Positions 52,006 to 61,700 of a stretch of 64,000 bases of DNA are shown here, one piece after another. The stretch spans positions 1,922,001-1,986,000 of the forward strand of contig NZ_CP070496.1 of assembly GCF_016925535.1 (NCBI RefSeq). The letters run 5' to 3'. Position numbers and translations under genes: made by a program. The stretch comes from Natronoglycomyces albus. GTDB taxonomy: Bacteria > Actinomycetota > Actinomycetes > Mycobacteriales > Micromonosporaceae. Position 1 is the first letter of the stretch. Each line of letters starts with the position of its first letter. The notes below the pieces were generated by a model. That model ran no database searches, had not been told where the DNA came from, and saw only the letters and a program-made list of their open reading frames with translations.

Positions 52006-52704
52006 CTATCGCCATACCCAAGTGTTTACCCCGAACCCGAGCAACATGAAGCCATCGGCGTCGACAACTTCGAGGAGCTCGGCGCGGACAAGGCGGTCAG
52101 GTTGGCTGGTCGTGGTACACCACACCATGCCGGGCTCAAACCCAACCCCGGCCGGGTCTTGTGGGTCGACAATGAACTGGTCTAGATCGAAGTGGCCTTC
52201 GGTGGCCAATTCCCAGCATCGCTCAGCGTCAATGATGCTGGCGCTGGAGCCAAACCAACTGGTGGAGCCATTGGCAAGGGTAAACATGGCGTATTCGTAA
52301 GGGGTGCAGTGGTCCATGACCACATCAGCCGCAGGATGGTATCCAGAAGCGACGAACGTCTCGATCGTCCCCTCGGAATTAGGGCCAGCGTCCCAATCGA
52401 CACCAGTGGGGTAACACGTCTGCGAGTCGATGACGGTAGGCCCGAGCACCAAGATTAGGTCAGAGTGTTCTTTCGTTAGCGACGGGCCAGTGCGGTCTTC
52501 TCCGGTATCAAAGACATACGGCTCAGATTCCGTCTCAAACACGGGAGGTTCGGCCTCCGCTTCGACACCGTGGCCGGGCAGCGTTTGATTCACCTCAGCG
52601 GCGTCAGATTCCTTCTGGTCAAGGTAGATCCATAGGGTGACCAAGACGCCAGCAACGGAGGCTAGGGCACCAATCGCAGCCCACTCCTTGTTTTCGCGGG
52701 TCAT
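52006..52704 (-). CDS. Hypothetical single-pass membrane protein
   Basis: A 232-residue protein with one N-terminal membrane helix (AAIGALASVAGVLVTLWIYL, residues ~9-28), an acidic linker rich in Glu/Pro (~40-75) and an extracytoplasmic domain with four Cys (TCYPTG, DHCTPYE, AERCWELA, VWCTTTS), probably two disulphides. I do not recognise the domain. It sits on the putative island between the NADAR gene and the integrase remnant. Confidence 0.6.
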   Translation of the reverse strand: MTRENKEWAAIGALASVAGVLVTLWIYLDQKESDAAEVNQTLPGHGVEAEAEPPVFETESEPYVFDTGEDRTGPSLTKEHSDLILVLGPTVIDSQTCYPTGVDWDAGPNSEGTIETFVASGYHPAADVVMDHCTPYEYAMFTLANGSTSWFGSSASIIDAERCWELATEGHFDLDQFIVDPQDPAGVGFEPGMVWCTTTSQPDRLVRAELLEVVDADGFMLLGFGVNTWVWR

Positions 52705-52832
52705 TTATGAAGTCTAATCAATTACGGCAAATTGGTGGGGTCTCGTTGTGCCGCTTCAGGAGTGGGACGCGGCTGGGCTACCCGCGCGGGGAGCACGAGT
52801 CGTTTCAGTGCCGTATTGGCGGCGTTGCGAGT

Positions 52833-53114
52833 TTATCCCTGCCTGGGCGCGGAGCATATTGATTGAGCTGGGGCGATACTGAGCAGGGCCATGGTGTCGA
52901 ATCCAGCGTCGTCATGCGGGAGGGCTAGGTACTTCGTTCCGCCCCGATTGCGGTCGCGTTGAGAGACGTCGCGGCGAACCTGGACGGTCTCGGTCAGGTC
53001 GTGGCGCTTGCCGGTGAGAGGGTTCTTGCCTGCGTAGACGATTACTCTCAGTGACCCACTGGGGAGGGTCTGGATGTGTCCTTCGGGCCGGATGAAACTG
53101 TTCGTGTCACTCAT
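52833..53114 (-). pseudogene. Truncated tyrosine-recombinase (integrase) remnant
   Basis: The first ~45 codons read IRPEGHIQTLPSGSLRVIVYAG and GKNPLTGKRHDLTETV (cited in part), the arm-type DNA-binding N-terminus of actinobacterial phage or ICE integrases. The frame then diverges into RDVSQRDRNRGG and ends after 93 residues, without core or catalytic R-H-R-Y domains. It points away from the tRNA-Pro 3' end about 145 bases off, the usual arrangement of an integrase beside its tRNA attachment site. Confidence 0.65.
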
Positions 53115-53192
53115 GAGGAAAGAGCTTAAGAACGAACCTTTCACGACTCGTTGCACAAGACGTTGCACGACCGTTCCGGCCCTAGACGCGAC

Positions 53193-53223
53193 AATGCCCG
53201 CCGATCAGTGATCGGCGGGCATT
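53193..53223. terminator. Terminator hairpin downstream of tRNA-Pro
   Basis: Bases 53193-53205 pair with 53211-53223 (13 bp, extendable by a C-G at the loop), in line with the end of the minus-strand tRNA transcript. Confidence 0.75.
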
Positions 53224-53259
53224 TGTGCTGGTTAAACCAGCTTCACAAGCCTGAGCTTT

Positions 53260-53336
53260 TGGTCGGGTTAACCGGATTCGAACCGATGACCCCTACACCC
53301 CCAGTGTAGTGCTCTACCAAGCTGAGCTATAACCCG
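53260..53336 (-). tRNA. tRNA-Pro (anticodon GGG)
   Basis: The minus strand folds as a standard cloverleaf: acceptor CGGGTTA with TAACCCG, D arm with AGCTCAGCTTGGTAGAGC, anticodon stem CTACA/TGTAG around loop CTGGGGG (anticodon GGG), and T arm GGTTCGAATCC. Discriminator A is followed by an encoded CCA, giving 77 bases. Confidence 0.95.
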
Positions 53337-53434
53337 TTGAGACTCAGACTTGTGTCGCTGCCTTAGAACTTGCCTTGGCAGCGAGGACTACTTTAGCGCA
53401 TGCCTTACCCACAACTGAATGCGGTAGGGGGTTA

Positions 53435-54853
53435 TCAATGCCCCTTGCCCTTGGAAGTCCTTTTGCCGCCTTTTCCGCTACGTTTGCGCTTCTCACGTGC
53501 CTTGACGGTCACCTCGATAGGTGATCCGGTGAATCCGAAGTCCTCCCGTAGGCGACGCTTGATGAAGCGTAGATACTGCGGTTCGAGATCCCCGGTGGTG
53601 AACAGCACAAAACGCGGAGGTTTCGTTCCGGCTTGGGTGGCAAAGAGGACCCGGGGTTGCTTGCCCGAACGCACGGGGTGGGGATGCGCCTGGACCAATG
53701 CGGAGATCCACTGGTTGAGCTCCCCGGTGGATATACGCTGTTCCCACCCGGCGAGGGCCTCGCGGATAGCGGGAGCGAGTTTGGTGACCGAACGACCCGT
53801 GACCGCGGAAACGTTCACGCGAGGAGCCCAAGCGACCTGAGCCAGTTCGCGATCAATTTCCTTTTCGAGGAAGTAACGCCGGTCATCGTCAATGAGGTCC
53901 CACTTGTTGTAGGCGACCACGAGCGCGCGCCCAGATTCGACCACCTGGGTCAAAATGCGTTGATCTTGCTCTGCAATGGGGTTGGAAGCATCCAGCAGCA
54001 CTACCGCACACTCAGCCGCTTCCACGGCCGACTGGGTACGTAGCGTCGCGTAGTACTCGGTACCGGAGGCAAATTTGGCTTTCTTCCGCAGGCCTGCCGT
54101 GTCAACCAGGATCCAATTCTCGCCGTCGATCTCCACGAGACTGTCCACCGGGTCAACAGTGGTACCCGCGACATTGTCCACTACCGCACGGTCCTCACCC
54201 GAGAATCGGTTGAGCAGACTGGACTTACCGACGTTGGGTTTACCGATCAGTGCGATGCGGCGCGGTCCCACAGACGTCAGCGAGCCGGTCGGTTCTTCGG
54301 GAAATGAATCAAGAATGCGGTCCAGCAAGTCACCCGAGCCACGTCCGTGCAGGGCCGATATGGCTACCGGTTCACCCAGGCCAAGCGACCACAACGCGGC
54401 CGCTTCGGCTTCTTGACGGTCGCCGTCGACCTTGTTGGCCACGACGATCACAGGTTTCTTAGACCGCTGCAAGATGCGAGCTGCGGCGGAGTCCGATTCC
54501 TGGACCCCAACGTTGGCGTCGAGGACCAAAACGACCACATCGGCGGTCTGCATCGCGATTTCGGCTTGAGCCGCGATCGCCTTGGCCATGCCCGTGGCGT
54601 CGGGGTCCCAACCGCCGGTGTCGACAATGCTGAAGCGCTGCCCGACCCACTCCGCGTCATAGGCGATTCGGTCGCGGGTAACGCCTGGCTGGTCTTGGAC
54701 GACGGCTTGTCGGCGACCCAGAATCCGGTTGACGAGCGTGGATTTCCCTACGTTGGGCCGCCCGACCACAGCGACAACGGGGACGTTCCCGGACGGTGCG
54801 TCGGTGGCGTCGGCTTCCCAGCCAGTGTCTTTAGTCATCAATTCCTCGGTCAT
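53435..54853 (-). CDS. der: Ribosome biogenesis GTPase Der (EngA)
   Basis: A 472-residue tandem GTPase required for 50S subunit assembly. Domain 1 has [10 protein letters not shown] (~residue 32) and DTGGWDPDA; domain 2 has [10 protein letters not shown] (~residue 205), [10 protein letters not shown] and NKWD. The KH-like C-terminal domain ends in a Lys/Arg-rich tail ([15 protein letters not shown]). Starts at MTEELM or MTKD are both possible. It overlaps cmk by 23 bases, in the conserved actinobacterial scpA-scpB-rluB-cmk-der order. Confidence 0.97.
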   Translation of the reverse strand: MTEELMTKDTGWEADATDAPSGNVPVVAVVGRPNVGKSTLVNRILGRRQAVVQDQPGVTRDRIAYDAEWVGQRFSIVDTGGWDPDATGMAKAIAAQAEIAMQTADVVVLVLDANVGVQESDSAAARILQRSKKPVIVVANKVDGDRQEAEAAALWSLGLGEPVAISALHGRGSGDLLDRILDSFPEEPTGSLTSVGPRRIALIGKPNVGKSSLLNRFSGEDRAVVDNVAGTTVDPVDSLVEIDGENWILVDTAGLRKKAKFASGTEYYATLRTQSAVEAAECAVVLLDASNPIAEQDQRILTQVVESGRALVVAYNKWDLIDDDRRYFLEKEIDRELAQVAWAPRVNVSAVTGRSVTKLAPAIREALAGWEQRISTGELNQWISALVQAHPHPVRSGKQPRVLFATQAGTKPPRFVLFTTGDLEPQYLRFIKRRLREDFGFTGSPIEVTVKAREKRKRSGKGGKRTSKGKGH

Positions 54854-55523
54854 TGAGAAGAGCTAGTAGTTTCGCCACCACTTCCACCACGCTGAGCTTG
54901 GTGGAATCGATGACGTGCGCGCCATCGGCGGCTTCCATCGGTTTGGTGGTCTTCGAGTCGGCCTTGTCGCGACGCTTGATGTCTTCGGCTGTGTCCGACG
55001 CCGTCGCTCCGATTTCCAGCGCGCGGCGGGAAGCACGGGCCTTCTCGTCGGCGGTGAGATAGACCTTCAAGTCGGCCTCTGGGGCGACGACTTCGGCAAT
55101 GTCGCGGCCTTCCACGACGATGCCACCTTTTTTACGAGCCGCGTTGATCGCGGCCTTCTGCTCGGAAATTAGGTGCTCGCGCACCTTTTTATGTCCCGCT
55201 ACCTGTGACACCGCAGCGGTGACACGCTCGGTGCGGATTTCCAGGTCGACAGACTCACCATTGAGGCGAGCATACGGGTCCTCGACGGTGGTGCCGATCT
55301 CGAGTTTGGCTTCGTTGAGGGCCGAGAGGATCTCATCAGCCGATGACAGGTCGACCTCTGCGTCAAGCGCGGCGAGGGTGGCGGCGCGGTACATCGCGCC
55401 AGTGTCGAGATAGCCAGCGCCGATGGCCGTTGCCAAGGTCTTCGCCGTCGTCGACTTCCCTGCTCCGGAAGGGCCGTCAATCGCGACCACGGGGTTGTTT
55501 TTCTTAGTGTCGGTGTCAGGCAC
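54831..55523 (-). CDS. cmk: Cytidylate kinase
   Basis: A 230-residue (d)CMP kinase making CDP for nucleic acid and lipid synthesis. P-loop [15 protein letters not shown] (~residues 14-28), CMP-binding [10 protein letters not shown], and [22 protein letters not shown] are canonical. Length is typical. It lies between rluB and der. Confidence 0.97.
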   Translation of the reverse strand: MPDTDTKKNNPVVAIDGPSGAGKSTTAKTLATAIGAGYLDTGAMYRAATLAALDAEVDLSSADEILSALNEAKLEIGTTVEDPYARLNGESVDLEIRTERVTAAVSQVAGHKKVREHLISEQKAAINAARKKGGIVVEGRDIAEVVAPEADLKVYLTADEKARASRRALEIGATASDTAEDIKRRDKADSKTTKPMEAADGAHVIDSTKLSVVEVVAKLLALLNDRGIDD

Positions 55524-55697
55524 GTCGCACTCCGATCATGTTCAGCTTTGCCCCAGCAATGTCGATAAATGCCGATGAACGTGCAGGCTAATACGCGGAC
55601 GGTTTGGTTTTTTACCTGGGTTAGTGTTCGCACTGTGCAACTCGTTCGGCGCAGGCTGTGCCCTGCGGTTTGACCCGCAGAGCGCGGTTGAGCGCCG

Positions 55698-56438
55698 CTA
55701 CAGGCCCACTTGGCGATACAGCTGGCCGATTTCGTCGGGACGTAGTTTGCGCAGCGTTCCCGGTTTCAGGTTCTGGAGCCGAATGGGCCCAATTTCGGTG
55801 CGCACCAGGCGTGAGACGGGGTGACCGGCTCGGTCCATGAGTCGACGCACGACGTGTTTGCGGCCTTCGTGCAAGGTGATTTCGATGAGTGACTGGCCGG
55901 CCGCTTCGTCGATGATGCGGAATTTGTCGGCTTTGACGAGGCCGTCGTCGAGTTCGATTCCATGCAGGATGCGTTTGATGGTTCGGCCATCGGGGACTTT
56001 GCGAACCTGGCAACGGTAGGTTTTCTCGACTTCCCAGGATGGGTGCATGATGCGGTTGGCCAGTTCACCGTCGTTGGTGAGTAGGAGGAGGCCCTCGGAG
56101 TCAGTGTCGAGGCGTCCAACGTGGAAGATTCGCTCGTCGACGCCGGTGACATACTCGGCCAGCGATTGGCGGCCTTTTTCGTCGTCCATGCTGCACACGA
56201 CACCGCGTGGTTTATTGAGCGCGAAGTGCACGGTCTTGACGTCGGTGATGATGCGCTTGCCGTCCACGTGGATGACGCTGCTCTCGGGGTGTACTCGCTG
56301 CCCGAGGCGGGCTTTCTCCCCGTCGACGCGGACCCGGCCTCGCACAATGAGTTCTTCGGCCGCGCGCCTGGAGGCCACTCCTGCCGTTGAGAGAACTTTT
56401 TGCAGGCGGATGCCTTCGGCGTCAGCTTTGTTAGTCAC
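55698..56438 (-). CDS. rluB: 23S rRNA pseudouridine synthase (RluB family)
   Basis: A 246-residue RsuA/RluB-type enzyme isomerising a uridine in 23S rRNA. The N-terminal S4 domain (RLQKVLSTAGVASRRAAEELI) precedes the catalytic core with the Asp nucleophile in VGRLDTDSEGLLLLTNDG (~residue 103) and the GRKHVVRRLMDRAGHPV motif. It overlaps scpB by 8 bases. Confidence 0.95.
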   Translation of the reverse strand: MTNKADAEGIRLQKVLSTAGVASRRAAEELIVRGRVRVDGEKARLGQRVHPESSVIHVDGKRIITDVKTVHFALNKPRGVVCSMDDEKGRQSLAEYVTGVDERIFHVGRLDTDSEGLLLLTNDGELANRIMHPSWEVEKTYRCQVRKVPDGRTIKRILHGIELDDGLVKADKFRIIDEAAGQSLIEITLHEGRKHVVRRLMDRAGHPVSRLVRTEIGPIRLQNLKPGTLRKLRPDEIGQLYRQVGL

Positions 56439-57285
56439 TTTCTACTTCCGTCACATCGTCGGGCAGGTACGGTGCGAGCTCAGGGAGCTCAGCGACCGAG
56501 TTCAGGCCCAGTTTTTCCAAAAAGAGCGTGGTTGTGCAGTACAGCATCGCGGTGGAGTCGGGGTCGGTTCCACATTCTTCGATTAGACCCCTGCTCATGA
56601 GAGTACGGATGACTCCGTCGCAGTTGACACCACGGATCGCCGAGATTCTCCCCCGCGTCACTGGTTGCCGATATGCCACGACGGCTAGCGTCTCCAACGC
56701 GGCTTTGGTCAGGCGCGAGGACTGTCCATCGGTGACGAACCGCTCCACGTACTTGGCGTAGTCGGAGCGGGTGTAGAAGCGCCAGCCACCTGCTTGTCGG
56801 CGCAGTTCGAACCCTCGACCGTCTCCAGTGTATTCGGCTGCCAATCGTCCCAGTGTCTCGGAGACCTCCTGGAGTGGGCGCTCCAACACTGAGGCGAGAA
56901 CGTCCTCACTGAGCGGTTCGTCGCAGATCATGAGGATCGCCTCTAGAACGCCTCCTAGTTCGACTTCGTCCGCCACGGGGACGGTGTCGAGAGCCTCGGC
57001 CGGTTCAGACGTACTGGCATCGGGGGCCGTGTCTTTGGAGTGCTGGCTATGCGCTGTTTCGACGTCATTGGCGGCCAGGGCTTGAGCGTACTCGTCGATG
57101 GCTGCGGCTGGTTCGTCTTCTGGAGTGTCGGGGCGCCGTGGAGGTGGCGCGGTGTCGCCGCGTTGCCATGGGGGTTTCCATTCGGCGACTTGTTCGGCCA
57201 GTTGGGCTTCGGTCGAGGCGTGGTCGTCGGTGGATTCGTCGTCGAGGTGAGGCTCGGTGTCGGTGCCGTAATGGTCTTCACTCAT
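56431..57285 (-). CDS. scpB: Segregation and condensation protein B
   Basis: A 284-residue kleisin-associated winged-helix protein that works with ScpA and SMC in chromosome condensation. The core (~110-270) contains LEAILMICDEPLSEDVLA, FELRRQAGGWRFYTRSDY and LAVVAYRQPVTRGRISAIRGVN (each cited in part). The first ~100 residues are an acidic, low-complexity extension common in actinobacteria. The ATG at 57285 overlaps the scpA stop by an ATGA. Confidence 0.94.
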   Translation of the reverse strand: MSEDHYGTDTEPHLDDESTDDHASTEAQLAEQVAEWKPPWQRGDTAPPPRRPDTPEDEPAAAIDEYAQALAANDVETAHSQHSKDTAPDASTSEPAEALDTVPVADEVELGGVLEAILMICDEPLSEDVLASVLERPLQEVSETLGRLAAEYTGDGRGFELRRQAGGWRFYTRSDYAKYVERFVTDGQSSRLTKAALETLAVVAYRQPVTRGRISAIRGVNCDGVIRTLMSRGLIEECGTDPDSTAMLYCTTTLFLEKLGLNSVAELPELAPYLPDDVTEVESD

Positions 57286-58232
57286 GGTGTCTGTTGCTCC
57301 CCCGCGTTGTGTGCTTCGGTTGGCACCGGTGTGTCGGTCCGTTCGTCGTTGGCATCGGGGCTTTGAAGAGGCTCGGAGTCGGCCTCGGGTGTGCCCGCGT
57401 ACTCGTCGACGTCCAACTCGATGGTTTCGTGTCCGCCGATCCATCGAACGGTGAGCTCTCCGAGAGCCTGCATTTGTTCGAATCCGACGACGGCTTCGCG
57501 ATAGAGCTCAAGGAGGGCGAGAAATCGGGCGACCACTTCGAGGCGGCTTTCGCAGTCGGAGGTTAGCGCGCGGAACGTCGCTGTCTCCACTCGTTGCAGT
57601 CGCCGGGTGAGGATGATGGCGTGTTCTTTTACCGATACCCGGGGAGAGTGCACGTGGTCGGTGCCGACCGTTGGTGGAGGCTTTGGTTTCAGGGCTTCCG
57701 CGGCGAGCTTGGCTAGCTCCTCAGGGGTGAGGTTGAGGTCGAGGTCGGGCAACAGACCCTTGTAGCGGTCTTCGAGCCCTGCGGTACGAGGGCTACGTTT
57801 GCTCGCGGTTTCGGCCATGCGGGCGAGGTGTCCGGCGACTTCTTTGTATGCCTTGTATTGGAGAAGTCGGGCGAAGAGTAGGTCTCGGGCTTCCAGGAGG
57901 GCGAGGTCTTCTTCGTCATCGACGTCGGCTGAGGGCAAGAGCCGGGCGGCTTTGAGGTCGAGCAGGGTCGCGGCGATGAGTAGGAATTCGGACGTCTCTT
58001 CGAGGTCCCAGGCGGAGTCGAGGCTCTTGACGTAGGAGATGAACTCGTCGGTGACTTTGTGAAGGGCCACTTCGGTGACGTCGAGTTTGTGTTTGCCGAT
58101 GAGTTGGAGGAGCAGGTCGAAGGGGCCTTCGAAATTGTCCAGCGTGACGTGGAAGCCCCGGTGTTCGGTGTGGGCTTCGTCGTCGGGCCCTCCCCTTTGG
58201 GTGGGGATTGGGTCGGTCTCGGGCGATGTCAC
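57282..58232 (-). CDS. scpA: Segregation and condensation protein A
   Basis: A 316-residue kleisin. FHVTLDNFEGPFDLLLQLIGKHKLDV is the characteristic ScpA start (cited in part: DNFEGPFDLLLQLI), followed by LEETSEFLLIAATLLDLKAARLL and the C-terminal winged helix FLALLELYREAVVGFEQ. The GTG at 58232 is chosen because the conserved domain begins right after it and the upstream open frame is low-complexity. No parA gene lies directly upstream, unlike many actinobacteria. Confidence 0.94.
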   Translation of the reverse strand: MTSPETDPIPTQRGGPDDEAHTEHRGFHVTLDNFEGPFDLLLQLIGKHKLDVTEVALHKVTDEFISYVKSLDSAWDLEETSEFLLIAATLLDLKAARLLPSADVDDEEDLALLEARDLLFARLLQYKAYKEVAGHLARMAETASKRSPRTAGLEDRYKGLLPDLDLNLTPEELAKLAAEALKPKPPPTVGTDHVHSPRVSVKEHAIILTRRLQRVETATFRALTSDCESRLEVVARFLALLELYREAVVGFEQMQALGELTVRWIGGHETIELDVDEYAGTPEADSEPLQSPDANDERTDTPVPTEAHNAGEQQTP

Positions 58233-58683
58233 GTCGGCAAGCTTAGCCCAGGCGCGCACCGGGCGGGCCCGGATCGCCCGCTGGAGGAACGATCGCGTCG
58301 GCGCCCTGGCGCGCGCCTGGGCAATTCGGGGGGAGGTTGGTCTTTGGCGGCGGCTGGAAGCACCGCAGCGGACTGGCAAGGTTTTCCATAGGTGAGGAAC
58401 GTCCGCTCGACGCCACATTGAACGTTTGGGGCCACGGGACTTTGGGACCCCACAGTGAGACAGACACCTTTGTTCTGAGTGTCTACGCTGACCCAAACGA
58501 GGAGCATTTGCTTCGGTTGGTTCAGCGGGCGCGTCGCCTACCGAGCCCAACCACACGTGTTTGCGACTTGAGGTTTGCTCGAGCGGCCACAGCCTCGCCT
58601 GCGGTCCAATCCTCTGGTGGGACTGATCAACAGATGCCTCCGCATCCAGATGTAGGTCCCCGCTTGGCGCGTGGCGCAGTCCC
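58233..58683. other. Intergenic stretch upstream of scpA
   Basis: The open frames here lack coding character and match no family. The region separates the scpA operon from the lysozyme-like secreted protein and presumably contains the scpA promoter. Confidence 0.45.
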
Positions 58684-59397
58684 TTAAGCAGACTTGTAGG
58701 CGTCCAAGATGTCTTTCGCTTGGCCCTCGTGCTTGGCATACAAGGTTGGGTGGGCCGAAACCTGCACTCGCTGCGCGGCGTCTGTCAAGGCCATATTGCT
58801 GTAGTCGAACGTGTCGAGCCGCTCGAAGAAGTTGCGCGTCTGAAACTCGGGGTCCATGAGTTCCTCGACCGTTCCCCAGCCCATCGTGTGGCGCTGCTGG
58901 AAAATGCCGACCGAGTCGTGGTCGGAGCCAGTGCCGCCGCACGAGTCGTATTCGTGGGATTCGGGCACCACGCTGGATGCCAGGTTTCGGTAGTTGGTCT
59001 CCTGCGCGACCGTGGCGAGTCCGATCGTGATGGCAAAGTCATCCATGTCCATGTCGCGGCCGGTCTCAATCACCACCAATGCCGTCCCTGCCTGGCATTT
59101 GTCGAAACCGACTTCGTCGGCGATAGCCTCGAGGCGGTCTTGCTTCGACGGCTTGTCTTCACCTTTGTCTTCCTCGTCGGACTTATCGTCGCTCTTGAGA
59201 AGGCCTTCACCGTCTGCGGCGGCGGCAACCACGAAGCCTCGATCGATACTGTGCGATTTTATGGGGGAGGCCTCGACATCTTCTCGGTCCTCCCCCGCCA
59301 TCACGGGGGCGGCCACGAGGGCGCTACCCGTTCCGGTGGCGAGGAGGGCTGCTCCTACTCCGGCCATGAGAGACCGGTTTCGATACAACCAAGACAC
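58684..59397 (-). CDS. Secreted lysozyme-like/transglycosylase-fold protein
   Basis: A ~237-residue exported protein. The signal peptide runs from a basic start through GVGAALLATGTGSALVAAPVMA. An acidic, charged linker (DDKSDEEDKGEDKPSKQ) precedes a lysozyme-fold domain with ITIGLATVAQETNYRNLAS and DSVGIFQQR, then WGTVEELMDPEFQTRNFFERL. The Glu in AQETNY matches the catalytic Glu of SLT domains. The GTG at 59397 is preferred because AAAGGGGA lies 8-9 bases upstream; a TTG at 59415 would place the signal peptide less well. It is common in actinobacterial genomes. Confidence 0.8.
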   Translation of the reverse strand: MSWLYRNRSLMAGVGAALLATGTGSALVAAPVMAGEDREDVEASPIKSHSIDRGFVVAAAADGEGLLKSDDKSDEEDKGEDKPSKQDRLEAIADEVGFDKCQAGTALVVIETGRDMDMDDFAITIGLATVAQETNYRNLASSVVPESHEYDSCGGTGSDHDSVGIFQQRHTMGWGTVEELMDPEFQTRNFFERLDTFDYSNMALTDAAQRVQVSAHPTLYAKHEGQAKDILDAYKSA

Positions 59398-60002
59398 AGA
59401 AGTGTCCCCTTTCAACTAAGCAGAAGGCGTTTCCTACAGCGCGCCTGAAGTACGATCGACCATGGATTGGAGTCGGTCACACTCGTTCCCCGGGCAGAGT
59501 TCGCCTAGGAATCCAAAGCTGCGACTGGCGCGGAGGCAATTTTTCCGATGATTCTTAAGTGCTGTTTGAATTCGTTTTCAGGCGCTCTAAGGGCCCTGAC
59601 ATTGATGCCTGAGTGAGCGGATTAAGAAATCTGGAATGTGCCTATTGGTTCTTATTCCTTGGGCACTCGGATTATGATTCTTGTGCTCAGGCCATCCGAC
59701 AAAGCCCGCGACCACGCGCCACAGCACGCCCAGGGCTCAAATTCTCGGATTCCCATTAATCTATGCATAGAGACAGGCTGTTGCCTATTATTCAAAGGCG
59801 CTAGCCCGATGCACTCCTGCGAGGAGATGGCACATGGTCTCGTTACGCGTGGGTAACAGGGCCGCGTTGACCACTATTGCATAACGAAAACGCAACGCCA
59901 AATGGTCATTGCGCAGATCACTATTTTGGGCTCAGCAAGTGAGTATCACTGGGGAAATACAATGCTTTTGAGGGAGTAGGGGTCATTCATTCCGCGACCC
60001 TT
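59398..60002. other. 600-base AT-richer region without supported genes
   Basis: A plus-strand 72-codon frame at 59638-59856 has no ribosome-binding site and an odd composition, so I do not call it. I see no RNA gene or repeat. Confidence 0.4.
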
Positions 60003-60731
60003 TTACTCAATAAGATGAACCAAGAATCCGTTTATACGGTCCGCGCAGTCAAGCAAGACTGCCTTTTTCGCTTCTCCGACATCCCCCAAATGGAGGAGGG
60101 AACGTTTCGCATTTACTGCCGCCAATGTCGTATCAGCCAAGATCGCATCGACGGTGGGCTTGTCGCCTCCTGTGACAACAGTGTCCAGTCTGCGAACCTT
60201 CGACTCCAAAAGATCCTTGACAGCCTCAGAGGCCTTGTCCGAAGCCACCTTGGCCTGTCCCGCCCGACGGCGCGCATAGCGCTGCTGTGACCATCCGCCG
60301 GCCTTGGTCTTACCTTGAACGTATGAAGATCCTGTGCGGCTTCGTACTAGCCTCTGCCCCTCGAAGAGTCCAACGCTGAACGTACGGCGACGCGCCAACA
60401 GCAGACCGATGAGGCGCGGCTCGGCGGCCCGCTGGGCAAGCGTGTGCGCCATGTCCTCCCACTGCCTCGCAGCATCGCCCTGAGCGTCGGGCAGGTCGAC
60501 CTCAACCTTCTGACGGGCCGCAAGCCACGCGGCGGGAATATCGCCCGTCTGCGCCCAAGCGACCTCACACCGGGCTTCGTCAGCTCCGGTCAGTTGCCAT
60601 ACGCCGTTAACCAGGCGAGCCGAGACAATCGAATGCCGCCGATCAAACCCGTGAACCCACCGGTCTATACGAGCTGCGGGAATTTCCAAGATTCGTCCCC
60701 CGCCAGGGGCCTCACGCGAGCGAACGGCCAT
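60003..60731 (-). CDS. Actinobacteria-type VLRF1 peptidyl-tRNA hydrolase/release factor (acVLRF1)
   Basis: A 242-residue homologue of the Vms1/ANKZF1 release-factor fold thought to free nascent chains from stalled large subunits. The catalytic-loop region is SSYVQGKTKAGGWSQQRYARRR (cited in part: GGWSQQRYARRR), with the GxxQ-type Gln, followed by the basic helix region. The N-terminal domain contains WVHGFDRRHS. It has no close gene partner here. Confidence 0.85.
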   Translation of the reverse strand: MAVRSREAPGGGRILEIPAARIDRWVHGFDRRHSIVSARLVNGVWQLTGADEARCEVAWAQTGDIPAAWLAARQKVEVDLPDAQGDAARQWEDMAHTLAQRAAEPRLIGLLLARRRTFSVGLFEGQRLVRSRTGSSYVQGKTKAGGWSQQRYARRRAGQAKVASDKASEAVKDLLESKVRRLDTVVTGGDKPTVDAILADTTLAAVNAKRSLLHLGDVGEAKKAVLLDCADRINGFLVHLIE

Positions 60732-61192
60732 GGGAGTGGACCTCCAACCTGGAGAGGACAGTGCGGAGCACCGCGCTCAAATCCGACAGGGCAAAAAGTG
60801 CAGAACCCCAACCTAGTGCCACCGCGATGGGCATTGAGCACCAGGACACATGGGGAGGGCGACCACCACGACTCGCCACAGTAGGTCGCGCTCAAAGCGC
60901 GACCAGCCCATTTATGCACGGGCCATGATGAACAGGCCCTATGGCCTCATACGGGGCTTGAGAGAACACCGGCCCAGGCTCGAGATGTCACCACGCTGAA
61001 GAGGGCTACGGGAACCAAATCTGAGCCGGTCGCGCGGCCTTTCCCATGACGACGACATGCCTTCACCCACGCCCTCATCGCTGGGAGGACCGGCACGACC
61101 TTCACACAGTGTGCGTAGGATCATACTACCAATGTGGCGCACTTTTTCAACGTCGTCGCCCGGCCGCATCACCTACCGGCCAAGACACCAAA
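60732..61192. other. Intergenic stretch with one small hairpin
   Basis: No gene is supported. A GGTCGCGC/GCGCGACC stem (60884-60891 with 60897-60904) may be a terminator. Nothing else is recognised. Confidence 0.4.
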
Positions 61193-61223
61193 GAGCCGAC
61201 CACCGGTTTCCCGTGGTCGGCTC
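61193..61223 (-). terminator. Terminator of the suf operon
   Basis: An 11-bp stem GAGCCGACCAC/GTGGTCGGCTC (61193-61203 with 61213-61223) lies 21 bases beyond the SufT stop on the minus strand and is followed by TTT. Confidence 0.8.
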
Positions 61224-61244
61224 ATATGAAAACGGCCAGTGTCC

Positions 61245-61700
61245 TTAGACGTTGAACCCCAACGCCCGCAACTGTTCCCGACCGTCATCGGTGATCTTGT
61301 CCGGTCCCCACGGCGGAATCCATACCCAGTTGATGCGGACATCATTGACCAGCCCGCCGCCAGCGCCGCCCGTCAATGCCGTGCGGGTCTGGTCCTCGAT
61401 GACGTCAGTCAAAGGGCAAGCTGCCGAAGTCAAGGTCATGTCCAGGGTCGCGACATTGTCGTCGTCGACATGAGAGCCGTAGACGAGGCCGAGGTCGACG
61501 ACGTTAATCCCCAGTTCGGGGTCGACCACATCGCGCATGGCCTCAGTGATCTCCTCGGATTTGGCCTTTTTCGCGGCCACATCCGGGTCAGTGGCGTCTT
61601 CGACGGACTCTTCGACCTGTTGCTCGACCTCTTGGTCGGTCGCAGGCGTGTCCGCCTCGGCCTCAGCTGGTGTGGTGTCGTGTCGGTCAACGTCGGTCAT
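61245..61700 (-). CDS. sufT: Metal-sulfur cluster assembly factor (SufT, MIP18/DUF59 family)
   Basis: A 151-residue Fe-S maturation factor. The first ~50 residues are an acidic, Glu/Asp-rich extension; the DUF59 core then shows EAMRDVVDPELGINVVDLGLVY and the reactive Cys in TLTSAACPLTDVIED (each cited in part). It overlaps sufU by 4 bases, as the last gene of the operon. Confidence 0.93.
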   Translation of the reverse strand: MTDVDRHDTTPAEAEADTPATDQEVEQQVEESVEDATDPDVAAKKAKSEEITEAMRDVVDPELGINVVDLGLVYGSHVDDDNVATLDMTLTSAACPLTDVIEDQTRTALTGGAGGGLVNDVRINWVWIPPWGPDKITDDGREQLRALGFNV

